A DNA stretch of 64,000 bases from Mycolicibacterium iranicum (lineage in GTDB: Bacteria > Actinomycetota > Actinomycetes > Mycobacteriales > Mycobacteriaceae). Both the position numbers and the translations under genes were made by a program. Location of the stretch: contig NZ_JACHVU010000009.1 of the NCBI RefSeq assembly GCF_014190915.1, forward strand, positions 124,001 through 188,000, written 5' to 3'. The notes beneath the pieces were generated by a model, which was not told the DNA's origin, made no database searches, and saw only the letters and a list, made by a program, of their open reading frames with translations. Shown in pieces: positions 22,296 through 31,766 of the stretch. The number at the start of each line of letters is the position of its first letter. Position 1 is the first letter of the stretch.

Positions 22296-23744
22296 ATGCA
22301 CCACATCCTGGCGATCGACCAGGGCACCTCGGGCACCAAGGCCGTGGTGGTCAGCGCGGCGGGCCAGGTCGCCGCGACCGTCGAGGTGCCGCTGCGGCCG
22401 GTCTATCTGCCCGGCGGCGGCGTGGAACAGGATCCCGAGGCGCTGTACGAGTCCGTCGTCACCGCGGGCCGGCAGGCACTGGAGCAGGCGGGCGTCCCGG
22501 TCGCCGCGGTGGCGCTGGCCAACCAGGGCGAGACGGTCCTGGCCTGGGACCGCGAGACGGGCAAACCCCTGACACCGGCCGTCGTCTGGCAGGACCGCCG
22601 TGCCGAATCCCTCTGCGCCGCACTGTCGGAGCGGGCCGACGACATCGCGGGCCGGACCGGGCTGGTGCTCGATCCGTACTTCTCGGCGCCGAAGATGGCG
22701 TGGGTGCGGCAGAACCTCACCCGCGACGGTGTGGTGACCACGACCGACACCTGGCTGGTGCACCGGCTCTGCGGGGCGTTCGTCACCGACGCCTCCACCG
22801 CGAGCAGATCGCTGCTCATCGCTCTGGACGACGTCCGGTGGGACGACGAGCTGCTCGAGTTGTTCGGCCTCGCCGACGAGGAGTTGCCCACCATCGTCGG
22901 CAGCGACGACATCGTGGGCAGCACAACGGTCTTCGGCCCGACGCTGCCCGTCGCCGGCCTCATCGTCGATCAGCAGGCCGCGCTGCTCGCGGAGAGCTGC
23001 CTGGACGCGGGATCGGCGAAATGCACCTACGGCACCGGCGCGTTCCTGCTTGCTCAACTCGGGCACGACGCTGTGCGTTCGGCGGCAGGCCTGACCACCT
23101 CGGTGGCGTGGCGGCTGCGCGACGCGACGTCGTACTGCATCGACGGTCAGGTGTACACGGCCGCTTCGGCCATCCGGTGGGCCGTGGATCTGGGACTTGT
23201 GCCGTCGGCCGACCAGATCGATTCGGCTGCAGGCGATTCGAGCGACGGCGTGCTGTGCGTACCTGCGCTGGCGGGACTCGCCGCACCGTGGTGGGATTCG
23301 GCCGCGACCGCGTCGTTCTCGGGCATGACGTTGTCGAGTGACCGCGGCAACCTGGTGCGCGCGGTGATCGAGGGCATCGCCGCACAGGTGACGGCCCTGA
23401 CCGACCTGGTGGCCGCCGATCTGGGCCGGCCGCTGACCCGGCTGCGGGTGGACGGCGGGCTGACCCGCTCGGCGGTCCTGATGCAGGCCCAGGCGGATCT
23501 CGCCAGGATGCCCGTCGACGTCTACCCGTCGCTGCACGCCACCGCACTGGGCGCGGCCGCCTGTGCCCGGCTCGCACTGGAACCGGGAACCTCCGTCGCC
23601 GACGCGGTGGGGACCTGGTTCCCGCAGCACACCTACGAACCGCGATGGTCTGACGACCGGGCCGAGGAATTCCTGACCCGCTGGCGCGGTGCCGCCGAAG
23701 ACACGCTGTCACAGCACCATTCGCAGGAAAGAAGCACACCATGA
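22296..23744 (+). CDS. FGGY-family carbohydrate/polyol kinase (glycerol-kinase-like)
   Basis: A 482-residue FGGY kinase. ATP-binding motifs are AIDQGTSGTKAVV at the N-terminus, YGTGAFLL and the late GLTRSAVLMQ. The polyol-binding positions of GlpK correspond to NQGETVLAW, PYFSAPKMAW and VDQQAALLAE. The Asp of DQQ and the Tyr of PYFS are kept, but the Arg of the GlpK motif NQRE is Gly here. It therefore probably phosphorylates a polyol or sugar other than glycerol. ATG 22296 has AGGA 6 nt upstream; ATG 22281 overlaps the permease stop and is an alternative. The stop overlaps the next start. Confidence 0.82.
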   Translation: MHHILAIDQGTSGTKAVVVSAAGQVAATVEVPLRPVYLPGGGVEQDPEALYESVVTAGRQALEQAGVPVAAVALANQGETVLAWDRETGKPLTPAVVWQDRRAESLCAALSERADDIAGRTGLVLDPYFSAPKMAWVRQNLTRDGVVTTTDTWLVHRLCGAFVTDASTASRSLLIALDDVRWDDELLELFGLADEELPTIVGSDDIVGSTTVFGPTLPVAGLIVDQQAALLAESCLDAGSAKCTYGTGAFLLAQLGHDAVRSAAGLTTSVAWRLRDATSYCIDGQVYTAASAIRWAVDLGLVPSADQIDSAAGDSSDGVLCVPALAGLAAPWWDSAATASFSGMTLSSDRGNLVRAVIEGIAAQVTALTDLVAADLGRPLTRLRVDGGLTRSAVLMQAQADLARMPVDVYPSLHATALGAAACARLALEPGTSVADAVGTWFPQHTYEPRWSDDRAEEFLTRWRGAAEDTLSQHHSQERSTP

Positions 23745-25126
23745 GCACCGAGACCGTTTCCGACGTCGTCGTGGTCGGCGCCGGGATCGTCGGCTGCGCC
23801 ATCGCCCGGACACTGGCGGGGACCGACCTGTCGGTGACGCTGATCGACGCACGCAACGACGTCGGCGACGGGACGAGCAAGGCCAACACCGCACTGCTGC
23901 ACACCGGGTTCGACGCGACGCCGGGGACGCTGGAATCGCGGCTGGTGGCCCGGGGCTACCAGCTGCTCGGCGAGTACGCCGAGCAGACGGGCATCCCGGT
24001 GGAACACACCGGCGCGATGCTCGTCGCGTGGACCCAGGAAGAGGTCGACGCGTTGCCGAAGCTGCTCGCCAAGGCCGAGGCCAACGGTTACCGGCACTGC
24101 GGCATCGTGGATTCCGACGAGGTGTACCGCCGGGTCCCCAACCTGGGGCCGGGGGCTCTGGCCGGTCTGACCGTGCCCGGTGAATCCATCATCTGCACAT
24201 GGACCACCAACCTCGCGCTGGCCACCGACGCCGTCGCCCGGGGTGCTGTGCTGCTGCGCGGCGCGAAGGTGACCCAGGTGAGCGCCGATGCGGACGGCAC
24301 GACGCTGCACACCACCGCGGGAGACGTGCGCGGGCGGTGGATCATCAATGCCGCGGGACTCGGGGCCGACCATGTCGACGCTCTCTTCGGCCACCGGCGC
24401 TTCACCGTGATCCCGCGTCGCGGCGAGTTGTTCGTCTTCGACAAGCTCACCCGGCCGATGGTGCCGCTGATCGTGCTGGCGGTGCCGTCGTCGCGCGGCA
24501 AGGGCGTGCTGGTCAGTCCCACGATCTACGGCAACGTCATGGTGGGTCCGACGTCGGAGAACCTCGAGGATCGCAGCGCGACAGGCACTTCCGAGGACGG
24601 CTTCGAATTTCTGCTGTCCAAGGGCCGCGCCCTGATGCCCTCGCTGTTCGACGAGGAGATCACCGCGAGCTACGCCGGTCTGCGCGCCTCGACCGAACAC
24701 GACGACTACCTGATCGACCTCGACAGAGAGCAGCGCTACGTGCTGGTGGGCGGAATCCGTTCCACCGGGCTGACCTCCGGCATGGCGATCGCCGAACATG
24801 TCGCGGGCCTGCTCGCCGAAGCGGGTGTCGACGTCGCCGAGCGCGACGACCTGCCGCCGCCGCCGCGGATGCCCAACATCGGCGAGGCGGGGTTGCGTCC
24901 CTTCGAGGACGCAGCGCTCATCGACGCCGACCCCGAATACGGCCGGATCGTGTGCTTCTGCGAGCGCGTCACCGCCGGCGAGATCCGCGACGCGTTCGAC
25001 TCCCCCATCCCGCCCGCCGACCTCGACGGGCTGCGACGGCGGACCCGCGCGATGAACGGCCGCTGCCAGGGCTTCTACTGCGGCGCGCAGACCCGGGCCC
25101 TCCTGCAGGCGGGAGCACCGTCATGA
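23741..25126 (+). CDS. GlpA-like FAD-dependent dehydrogenase with C-terminal [2Fe-2S] (BFD-like) domain
   Basis: A 461-residue flavoprotein. An N-terminal Rossmann VVVGAGIVGCAIARTL (FAD) leads a DAO/glycerol-3-phosphate dehydrogenase domain (TALLHTGFDATPGTLESRL; TYAGLRAS-type strand; VGGIRSTGLTSGMAIAEHV). The C-terminal 75 residues form a BFD-like domain with CFCERV and CQGFYC, four Cys for a [2Fe-2S] cluster. This matches the architecture of GlpA and of HcnC/OoxB relatives. Position after the kinase suggests it oxidises the phosphorylated product, passing electrons via the cluster to the next protein. ATGA overlaps on both sides give tight coupling. Confidence 0.85.
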   Translation: MSTETVSDVVVVGAGIVGCAIARTLAGTDLSVTLIDARNDVGDGTSKANTALLHTGFDATPGTLESRLVARGYQLLGEYAEQTGIPVEHTGAMLVAWTQEEVDALPKLLAKAEANGYRHCGIVDSDEVYRRVPNLGPGALAGLTVPGESIICTWTTNLALATDAVARGAVLLRGAKVTQVSADADGTTLHTTAGDVRGRWIINAAGLGADHVDALFGHRRFTVIPRRGELFVFDKLTRPMVPLIVLAVPSSRGKGVLVSPTIYGNVMVGPTSENLEDRSATGTSEDGFEFLLSKGRALMPSLFDEEITASYAGLRASTEHDDYLIDLDREQRYVLVGGIRSTGLTSGMAIAEHVAGLLAEAGVDVAERDDLPPPPRMPNIGEAGLRPFEDAALIDADPEYGRIVCFCERVTAGEIRDAFDSPIPPADLDGLRRRTRAMNGRCQGFYCGAQTRALLQAGAPS

Positions 25127-26367
25127 CCCACGTCGCTGTCGCCGTCGTCGGCGGCGGGCCGTCCGGGCTGACCGCCGCGAGCGCCCTGGCACCGCAGATC
25201 GACGGCGAGGTACTCGTGCTGGAGCGCGAAGCGCACACCGGCGGGATCCCGCGCCACAGCGACCATCTCGGCTACGGGATGAGAGATCTCCACCGGTTCG
25301 TCTCAGGGCCCGCCTACGCGCGCCGTCTGACCGACGACGCGGCCGCGGCCGGCGCCACCCTCGAGACCGAGGCGATGGTGACCGGCTGGAACGGCGAACG
25401 GACCCTGCAGGTCACCTCCCCGCGCGGAGTTCGCACCGTCACCGCCGACGCGATCGTGCTGGGCACCGGCGCACGCGAACGCCCCCGCCCCGCGCGGTTG
25501 ATCCCGGGAGACCGGCCCGACGGGGTGTACACGACGGGGCAGCTGCAGAACCTGGTCCACCTGCATCACGCGCAGGTGGGCACGCGCGCCGTCATCGTCG
25601 GCGCCGAACTCGTCAGCTGGTCGGCGGCGCTGACCCTGCGCGAATCCGGCTGCCGCACCGTCGCGATGGTGACCTCCTATCCGAAGGCCGAGGCGTACGC
25701 CGCGTTCCGGGCCGCCGGACGGGTACTGCTGGACGGCCCGGTGCTGACCGGCACCCGGGTGGTCGGCGTCCACGGCAAGAACCGCGTCCGCGCAGTGACG
25801 GTGGAGGAGGCGGCGACGGGTGCGCGTCGCGAGATCGATTGCGACACCGTCGTCTTCACCGGCGACTGGATCCCCGACCACGAGCTGGCCCGCACCGCGG
25901 GGCTGGCCATGGACGCCGCGACCCGCGGTCCCGTCGTCGACACCGCGCTGCGCACCAGCCGGCCGGGGGTCTTCGCGGTGGGCAACCTGGTGCACCCGGT
26001 CGACACGGCCGACGGCGCCGCGCTCGACGGCCGCCACGTCGCGTCGGCGGTGCGGACGTGGCTGCGCACGGGGAATGAACCCCTCGCAGCACCGGCGTCG
26101 GCGCTGATCCGTGTCGAGGCGCCGTTGCGATGGGTGACCCCGCAGCTCATCCCCGCCGACGGCACCGCACCGGCCCGCGGGGATCTTCTGCTGTGGGTCG
26201 ACGAGTACCACAGGTGGCCCAGGCTGCGGGCCGTCCAGGACGGCCGGGTACTGGCGACGAAGCGCACACCGTGGCCGGCCGCGCCGGGCCGGATCTTCCG
26301 CGCGCCGTGGTCGTTGGTGGCCGAGGCCGATCCGAAGGGCGGTGTGGTCACCCTGTCGCTGGCGTAG
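25123..26367 (+). CDS. NAD(P)/FAD-dependent oxidoreductase, HcnB/OoxA-like partner subunit
   Basis: A 414-residue flavoprotein. The N-terminal VAVVGGGPSGLTAASAL binds FAD; VLGTGARERPRPARLIPGDRP with GVYTTGQLQNLVH is characteristic of HcnB/OoxA-type subunits; a second GxGxxG-like site (AVIVGAELVSWSAALTL) has Ala/Glu at glycine positions, so NAD(P) binding may be weak. FAVGNLVHPVDTADGAALDG is the late FAD-contact motif. Such subunits pair with a DAO-fold partner to oxidise glycine, opines or polyol phosphates. It is the last gene of the operon and ends 13 bp from the convergent VWA-protein gene. Confidence 0.82.
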   Translation: MTHVAVAVVGGGPSGLTAASALAPQIDGEVLVLEREAHTGGIPRHSDHLGYGMRDLHRFVSGPAYARRLTDDAAAAGATLETEAMVTGWNGERTLQVTSPRGVRTVTADAIVLGTGARERPRPARLIPGDRPDGVYTTGQLQNLVHLHHAQVGTRAVIVGAELVSWSAALTLRESGCRTVAMVTSYPKAEAYAAFRAAGRVLLDGPVLTGTRVVGVHGKNRVRAVTVEEAATGARREIDCDTVVFTGDWIPDHELARTAGLAMDAATRGPVVDTALRTSRPGVFAVGNLVHPVDTADGAALDGRHVASAVRTWLRTGNEPLAAPASALIRVEAPLRWVTPQLIPADGTAPARGDLLLWVDEYHRWPRLRAVQDGRVLATKRTPWPAAPGRIFRAPWSLVAEADPKGGVVTLSLA

Positions 26368-26380
26368 CGCCGGGTGAGGA

Positions 26381-27817
26381 CTAGACGGGCAGCAACGCGT
26401 CGATCACAGCGGCGAGCTGCTTGGCCGAGCGGCATTCGTGCATCGTGATGATGTCCTGGTAGCGCGGCACCGCCGAATCGCCGCTGCCCCACAGATGCTT
26501 GGGTTCGGGGTTGAGCCAGTGGGCGTGCCTGCTGGCATTGACCATGTGGGCGAGCAGGTCGGTCTCGGGGTTGCGGTAGTTGTTGCGGCCGTCGCCCAGG
26601 ACCAGCAGAGAACTGCGCGGCGAGAGCACATTCGGGAACTTGTCGAGGAACGACACGAACGCGTGGCCGTAGTCGGAGTGTCCGTCGCGGGTGTAGACGG
26701 CGGCCTCCCGGGTGATGCGCTGCACCGCGACGGCCAGGTCGGCCTCCGGTCCGAACAGCTCGGTGACCTCGTCGGTGGTGTCGATGAACGCGAACACCCG
26801 CACCCGCGAGAACTGCTGCCGCAGAGCGTGGACGAGCAGCAGCGTGAAGTGGCTGAAGCCGGCGACCGACCCCGAGACATCACAGAGCACCACGAGCTCG
26901 GGGCGTGCGGGGTGCGGCTTCTTGAGCACCACGTCGATGGGCACGCCGCCGGTGGACATCGACTTGCGCAGGGTCTTGCGCAGGTCGATCTCTCCGGCCC
27001 GCGAGCGCCGCCTGCGCGCCGCCAGCCGGGTGGCCAGTGTGCGGGCCAGCGGGCCCACGACGCGCCGCATCTGGCGCAGCTGCTCCCCCGACGCCCGCAG
27101 GAACTCGACGTTCTCCGCGAGCTGCGGCACGCCGTACATCTGGACGTGGTCGCGGCCGAGTTGCTCGGCGGTACGCCTCTTCGTCTCGCCTTCGACCATC
27201 TTCCGGAGCTGAGAGATCCGCTGAGCGGCAAGGGCTTTAGCGATCTGTTCCTGGGTCGGCGTCGGCTCGTCGCCGTACGGCGCGAGCAGGCCGGCCAACA
27301 GTCTGCCCTCCAGGTCGTCGAGGCTCATCGCCTTGAGCGCCTGATAGGACGAGTACGACGGGCCGCGGCTGGAGTTGTACCGCCCGTAGGCCTCCACGAT
27401 CTGGGCGATCATCGCCGCCAGTCGTTCGTCGATGTCGGCGAACTCGGCGTTGTCGGTCAGCAGATCCACCAGCGCGCTGCGCAATGCCTCGATGTCCTCC
27501 GGCGGCAGGCCCTGCGCGTCGTCGCCGTCGTCCTCCAGGACCGTCCGCGCACCCAGCGCCGCCGGGAAATACAGGTCGAACAGCGCGTCGTAGGTCTCGC
27601 GGTGATCGGAACGCCGCAGCACCGCGCAGGCCAGTCCTTCACGCAACACGGCGCGGTCGGCCATGCCGAGCGTCGCCATCACCTGCCCGGCGTCCACCGT
27701 CTCGGAGGGGCCCACCGCGATCCCCTGCCCCCGCAGCGCTTCGACGAATTCGACGAGGTGGCCGGGGATTCCGTGCGGAGCCAGCGGCTGTGCCGGGCGC
27801 GTGCGGCGCGGGGGCAT
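26381..27817 (-). CDS. VWA domain (CoxE-like) protein, partner of MoxR ATPase
   Basis: A 478-residue protein. The C-terminal VWA domain shows the MIDAS metal site LCDVSGSVAGFS near residue 302-313, with DGRNN later as the acidic loop; the N-terminal 280 residues are helical and charged (RRTAEQLGRDHVQMYGVPQLAENVEFL). CoxE-type VWA proteins work with MoxR AAA+ ATPases as chaperones inserting cofactors or remodelling enzymes. ATG 27817 shares one base with the moxR stop (TGATG). It corresponds to Rv2425c in content and length. Confidence 0.85.
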   Translation of the reverse strand: MPPRRTRPAQPLAPHGIPGHLVEFVEALRGQGIAVGPSETVDAGQVMATLGMADRAVLREGLACAVLRRSDHRETYDALFDLYFPAALGARTVLEDDGDDAQGLPPEDIEALRSALVDLLTDNAEFADIDERLAAMIAQIVEAYGRYNSSRGPSYSSYQALKAMSLDDLEGRLLAGLLAPYGDEPTPTQEQIAKALAAQRISQLRKMVEGETKRRTAEQLGRDHVQMYGVPQLAENVEFLRASGEQLRQMRRVVGPLARTLATRLAARRRRSRAGEIDLRKTLRKSMSTGGVPIDVVLKKPHPARPELVVLCDVSGSVAGFSHFTLLLVHALRQQFSRVRVFAFIDTTDEVTELFGPEADLAVAVQRITREAAVYTRDGHSDYGHAFVSFLDKFPNVLSPRSSLLVLGDGRNNYRNPETDLLAHMVNASRHAHWLNPEPKHLWGSGDSAVPRYQDIITMHECRSAKQLAAVIDALLPV

Positions 27818-28692
27818 CAGTTGAGCCTCAGCTCCCCGGCCGCCTTCACCTGGTCGGACTGGTGTTTGAGCACCACGCCCAGCGTCGCGGCGATCACCTC
27901 GTCGTCGATGGTGTCCATGCCCAGGGCCAGCACGGTGCGGCCCCAGTCGATCGTCTCGGCCACCGAGGGCAGCTTCTTGAGCGCCATGCCGCGCAGCACA
28001 CCGATGATGCGCACCAGTTCCTCGGCCAGGCGCTCCGGCAGTTCGGGCACCCGGGAGAGCAGGATGCGGCGCTCGAGCTCGGGATCGGGAAAGTCGATGT
28101 GCAGGAACAGGCATCGACGTTTGAGCGCCTCGGACAGTTCGCGGGTGGCGTTGGACGTCAGCACCACCAGCGGCCGGCGCTGGGCGGTGATCGTGCCCAG
28201 CTCGGGCACCGTCACCGCGAAGTCGCTGAGCACCTCCAGCAGCAGGCCCTCGATCTCGATGTCGGCCTTGTCGGTCTCGTCGATCAGCAACACCGTCGGA
28301 TCGGTGCGCCGGATCGCGGTCAGCAGCGGTCGGGTCAGAAGGAATTCCTCGGAGAAGACGTCGTCGCGCGTCTGATCCCAGTCACCGTGCCCCGCCTGGA
28401 TCCGCAGGATCTGCTTGGCGTGGTTCCACTCGTAGAGCGCGCGGGACTCGTCGACACCCTCGTAGCACTGCAGCCGCACCAGACCCGATCCCGTGGACTG
28501 GGCGATCGCGCGGGCCAGTTCGGTCTTGCCGACGCCCGCCGGGCCCTCCACCAGGAGCGGCTTGCCGAGCCGGTCGGCGAGGAACACCGCGGTGGCGGTG
28601 GCGGTGTCGGGCAGGTAGCCGGTCTCGGCCAACCGGCGCGCGACATCGTCGATGTCGGCGAACAGCGGCTCGACGCTCGCGGGCACACTCAC
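27817..28692 (-). CDS. MoxR-family AAA+ ATPase
   Basis: A 291-residue AAA+ ATPase with Walker A EGPAGVGKT (about residues 49-57), Walker B TVLLIDETDKADIE with sensor-type residues, and the lid domain rich in helices. MoxR ATPases act with VWA proteins as chaperone-like complexes for maturing metal enzymes. The gene is coupled to the downstream VWA partner and lies 16 bp after proA, so it may be transcribed with proA. It corresponds to Rv2426c. Confidence 0.9.
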   Translation of the reverse strand: MSVPASVEPLFADIDDVARRLAETGYLPDTATATAVFLADRLGKPLLVEGPAGVGKTELARAIAQSTGSGLVRLQCYEGVDESRALYEWNHAKQILRIQAGHGDWDQTRDDVFSEEFLLTRPLLTAIRRTDPTVLLIDETDKADIEIEGLLLEVLSDFAVTVPELGTITAQRRPLVVLTSNATRELSEALKRRCLFLHIDFPDPELERRILLSRVPELPERLAEELVRIIGVLRGMALKKLPSVAETIDWGRTVLALGMDTIDDEVIAATLGVVLKHQSDQVKAAGELRLN

Positions 28693-28708
28693 TTCACTCT
28701 CCTAGGGC

Positions 28709-29956
28709 TCAGGCCGGACGGGTGTGGCCGTCGCCCCACACGATCCATTTGGTCGACGTCAAATCGGGCAGGCCCATCGGACCCCGGGAATGCAATTTCT
28801 GGGTCGAGATGCCGATCTCGGCACCGAAGCCGAACTGCTCTCCGTCGGTGAACGACGTGGAGGCGTTGACCATGACCGCCGCGGCGTCCACGCGCTCGGA
28901 GAACCGTTGCGCCGCAGCGTGATCCTTCGTGACGATCGCCTCGGTGTGGCCGGTGCCGTACTCGTTGATGTGGGCGATCGCGGCGTCCAGCCCGTTCACC
29001 ACGGCCAGCGCGATGTCCATCGACAGGAACTCGGCGCGCAGTTCCTCCTCGGACGGATCGACATGCACGGTGACACCCGCCGCCTGCAGCGCGTCGGTGA
29101 GCCGGGGCACCGCCTCCCCGGCGATGGCCGCGTCGATCAGCACCGACTCCGCTGCGTTGCACACGCTGGGGCGACGCGTCTTGGCGTTCAACAGGATCCG
29201 TTCGGCCATGTCGAGATCGGCGGACTCGTGGACGTAGACATGGCAGTTGCCGACACCGGTCTCGATCGTGGGCACCTGCGCATCCCGGACGACGGCGTCG
29301 ATCAGGCCCGCGCCCCCGCGCGGGATGACGACATCGACCAGGCCCCGGGCCTGGATCAGGTGCGTCACGCTGGCCCGGTCCTCGCTGGGCAGCAGCTGCA
29401 CGGCATCGACGTCGAGGCCCTCGGTGGCCAGCGCCGCACGCAACGCGTTCACCAACGCGGCATTGGACCGTTTCGCCGACGAACTTCCGCGCAGCAGAAC
29501 GGCGTTGCCCGATTTCAGCGTCAATCCGAAGGCATCGACGGTCACGTTCGGGCGGCCCTCGTAGACGATGCCGACGACGCCGAGCGGAACGCGCTGCTGG
29601 CGCAGCTGCAGTCCGTTGGGCAGCGTGCGGCCGCGCAGCACCTCGCCGATCGGGTCGGGCAGTCCGGCGACCTGGCGCAGTCCGTCGGCGATCCCTTCGA
29701 TCCGGGCCGGGGTCAACGCGAGCCGGTCGAGCATCGCCTCGGGCGTGCCGGAGGCACGGGCCGCGTCGAGGTCGGCCTCATTGGCCTCCAGCACGGCGCG
29801 GGTGTTCATCAGGACGTGGTCGGCGGCGATCCGCAACGCGTGATTCTTGGTCTCGGTGCTCAGTGTGGCCAACCCGCGCGCGGCGCCGCGCGCACGCCGG
29901 GCGGCGTCGTGGACCTGCTCGCGCAAGTCGGGGGTGGCGGGGGCCTGCACACTCAT
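28709..29956 (-). CDS. proA: Gamma-glutamyl phosphate reductase
   Basis: A 415-residue ProA, the second enzyme of proline synthesis, reducing gamma-glutamyl phosphate with NADPH. It has an ALDH fold: GIVYEGRPNVTVDAFGLTLKSGN and PRGGAGLI in the cofactor domain, with the catalytic Cys in RRPSVCNAAE near residue 270. ATG 29956 follows TACGCT (29963-29968) by 6 nt, a leaderless -10. Its divergent neighbour rbsK has the same arrangement, so one 70-bp gap holds two such promoters. The first enzyme, proB, lies 6 kb away with obg. Confidence 0.93.
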   Translation of the reverse strand: MSVQAPATPDLREQVHDAARRARGAARGLATLSTETKNHALRIAADHVLMNTRAVLEANEADLDAARASGTPEAMLDRLALTPARIEGIADGLRQVAGLPDPIGEVLRGRTLPNGLQLRQQRVPLGVVGIVYEGRPNVTVDAFGLTLKSGNAVLLRGSSSAKRSNAALVNALRAALATEGLDVDAVQLLPSEDRASVTHLIQARGLVDVVIPRGGAGLIDAVVRDAQVPTIETGVGNCHVYVHESADLDMAERILLNAKTRRPSVCNAAESVLIDAAIAGEAVPRLTDALQAAGVTVHVDPSEEELRAEFLSMDIALAVVNGLDAAIAHINEYGTGHTEAIVTKDHAAAQRFSERVDAAAVMVNASTSFTDGEQFGFGAEIGISTQKLHSRGPMGLPDLTSTKWIVWGDGHTRPA

Positions 29957-30026
29957 CAGGCCAGCGTATCGAACGTCCCGGCGGTATTCGACACGCGTCG
30001 ACCCGGTGGCCGCTAGGTTGACCGGT

Positions 30027-30884
30027 ATGGCGACGCGGCTCTGCGTGGTGGGCAGTGTCAACGCCGACCTGACCTACACCGTCGACGCCCTGCCGAGGCC
30101 GGGCCAGACCGTGCTGGCGTCGTCGCTGGCCTTCGCGCCGGGCGGCAAGGGCGGTAACCAGGCGGTGGCAGCGGCGCGGGCGGGTGCGATCGTGCATCTG
30201 GTCGCCGCGCTGGGTACCGACGGGGCGGCCGACCAGCTGCGCACCCATCTGGAGCGCAACGACGTCGCGCTGGCCGGCGTCGTCACGGTGCCAGGTCCCA
30301 GCGGTTCCGCGGCGATCCTGGTCGACGCCGCCGCCGAGAACTGCATCGTGGTCGCCCCCGGCGCGAACGGCCACCTGAATTTGAGCTCGCCGGCGTTGCA
30401 GGCGGTGGTGGCGGACAGCGACGTCGTGCTGCTGTCCCTAGAGATCCCGCAGGAGACCGCGGTGGTGGCGGCCCGCGTCGCCCGCTCGGCCGGCGCGACC
30501 GTGGTCCTCAACGCCTCCCCCGCCCCGGACGATCCGTCGGTCTTCACCGGCCTGGTCGACGTCGTGATCGTCAACGAGGACGAGGCGCCGTGGTGGACCG
30601 CCCACGACGGCGCGGTACCGCACCTGATCGTCACGCGGGGTGCCCGCGGCGCGAGCCACATCGGGGATCCGACATTCGACACCCCCTCGCCCGCAGTCGA
30701 AGCGCTCGACACCACCGGCGCAGGCGATGTGTTCGCCGGCGTGCTCGCCGCCTCGTGGCCGCGAGGCGTGCCCGATGCCCTGGCGCGGGCATGTGCGGCC
30801 GGCGCGCTGGCGACACTCACTCCCGGAGCCGGCGACTGTGCCCCTTACAGTGAGGCCATCGAGGACGTCCTGAGCGCGTCCTGA
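30027..30884 (+). CDS. PfkB-family carbohydrate kinase, ribokinase-like
   Basis: A 285-residue PfkB kinase. It opens VVGSVNADLTY with the ribokinase GGKGGNQAVAAARAG, and closes with DTTGAGDVFAGVLAA, where Asp is the catalytic base and GAGD forms the anion hole. Length and motifs suit ribokinase (M. tuberculosis Rv2436 rbsK is in the same place). The substrate pocket Asp in SVNADL is kept. TAGGTT at 30014-30019 is followed after 7 nt by the ATG, a leaderless -10. The next gene, an enoyl-CoA hydratase, starts 20 bp later with its own GGAGG. Confidence 0.85.
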   Translation: MATRLCVVGSVNADLTYTVDALPRPGQTVLASSLAFAPGGKGGNQAVAAARAGAIVHLVAALGTDGAADQLRTHLERNDVALAGVVTVPGPSGSAAILVDAAAENCIVVAPGANGHLNLSSPALQAVVADSDVVLLSLEIPQETAVVAARVARSAGATVVLNASPAPDDPSVFTGLVDVVIVNEDEAPWWTAHDGAVPHLIVTRGARGASHIGDPTFDTPSPAVEALDTTGAGDVFAGVLAASWPRGVPDALARACAAGALATLTPGAGDCAPYSEAIEDVLSAS

Positions 30885-30904
30885 GCCGACGGGAGGACCG
30901 CCCC

Positions 30905-31720
30905 ATGACGACCGCACCCCGACCTCCCGACGGCGACTGGCTCGGCACGCCGTACCTGCACTTCACCCGCGAGGGGCCGTTCGGGGTCTGCCGGCTCGAC
31001 AGGCCCGAGGCGCGCAACGCGATGACCCCGGCGATGTACTTCGGCATCAAGTACGCGGTCAAACACGTCGAGTCCGACCCCGATCTGGCCGGCCTGCTGA
31101 TCACCGGGACCGGCGACGTCTTCGCGCCCGGGGGCGACATGGGTGGCGGCGGGGGCGACAACTGGATGACGTTCGGGCCGGCACTGGGGATGGACGCACT
31201 GCCGTTCGACACCCTGCGACAGTCGGCGAAACCGGTGGTGGCCGCGGTCAACGGACTGTGCCAGGGCGGTGGCCTGCAGATCGCGCTGTGCGCCGACATG
31301 GCGGTGGTCAGCGACCGCGCGACGTTCCGCGTGCCGGAGCTGTACCGCGGGATCGCCGACACCTACTACAGCCACATGCTGGCACGGCTGATCGGCCCGG
31401 TGCGTACGCGTGACCTGATGCTGACCGGCCGGACGCTGACCGCCGAGGAAGCCCACGACTGGGGCATGGTCGCGCGGATCGTCGCCCACGACGAGCTCGC
31501 CGACGCGGCCCGCGACGTGCTGGCGGCCTGCTGCCGGACCGCGCCGCACGCCCGGTCGGTGATCAAGTCGAGCCTGGACAACTACATCGGTCTGTACGAC
31601 CGCATCGGCATGCAGGCCAGCCTCGGCGCGCCCGAATCGATCGAGGGGTTCATGGCGTTCAAGGAGCGCCGCTCGCCGGAGTGGGTGCACCCGGATCTGC
31701 GGACCGACGGTCGCCTCTGA
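30905..31720 (+). CDS. Enoyl-CoA hydratase/isomerase family protein
   Basis: A 271-residue crotonase-fold protein: CRLDRPEARNAMTPAM, the oxyanion-hole loop ITGTGDVFAPGGDMGGGGG, and AAVNGLCQGGGLQIALCADMAV with the second oxyanion glycines. The usual catalytic Glu positions are not clearly kept (the sequence after ATFRVPELYRG gives one Glu), so hydratase versus isomerase activity is open. GGAGG sits 8 nt before the ATG. The insertion of GGGGGD after GGDM is unusual. It probably acts on an acyl-CoA in fatty-acid or sterol metabolism. Confidence 0.82.
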   Translation: MTTAPRPPDGDWLGTPYLHFTREGPFGVCRLDRPEARNAMTPAMYFGIKYAVKHVESDPDLAGLLITGTGDVFAPGGDMGGGGGDNWMTFGPALGMDALPFDTLRQSAKPVVAAVNGLCQGGGLQIALCADMAVVSDRATFRVPELYRGIADTYYSHMLARLIGPVRTRDLMLTGRTLTAEEAHDWGMVARIVAHDELADAARDVLAACCRTAPHARSVIKSSLDNYIGLYDRIGMQASLGAPESIEGFMAFKERRSPEWVHPDLRTDGRL

Positions 31721-31723
31721 CAG

Positions 31724-31759
31724 TTCAGCTATAGCTGAATACAGAATCTGCTGTATCGT
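31724..31759. promoter_or_regulatory. Operator/promoter region of the CmtR-like gene
   Basis: A perfect 16-bp palindrome TTCAGCTATAGCTGAA (31724-31739) is followed by ATACAG-N6-CTGTAT (31739-31756). TATCGT at 31754-31759 matches a -10 box, 7 nt before the ATG at 31767, so the transcript is probably leaderless. ArsR-type sensors bind such dyads over their own promoters; metal binding would release repression. Confidence 0.65.
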
Positions 31760-31766
31760 CCTGAGG

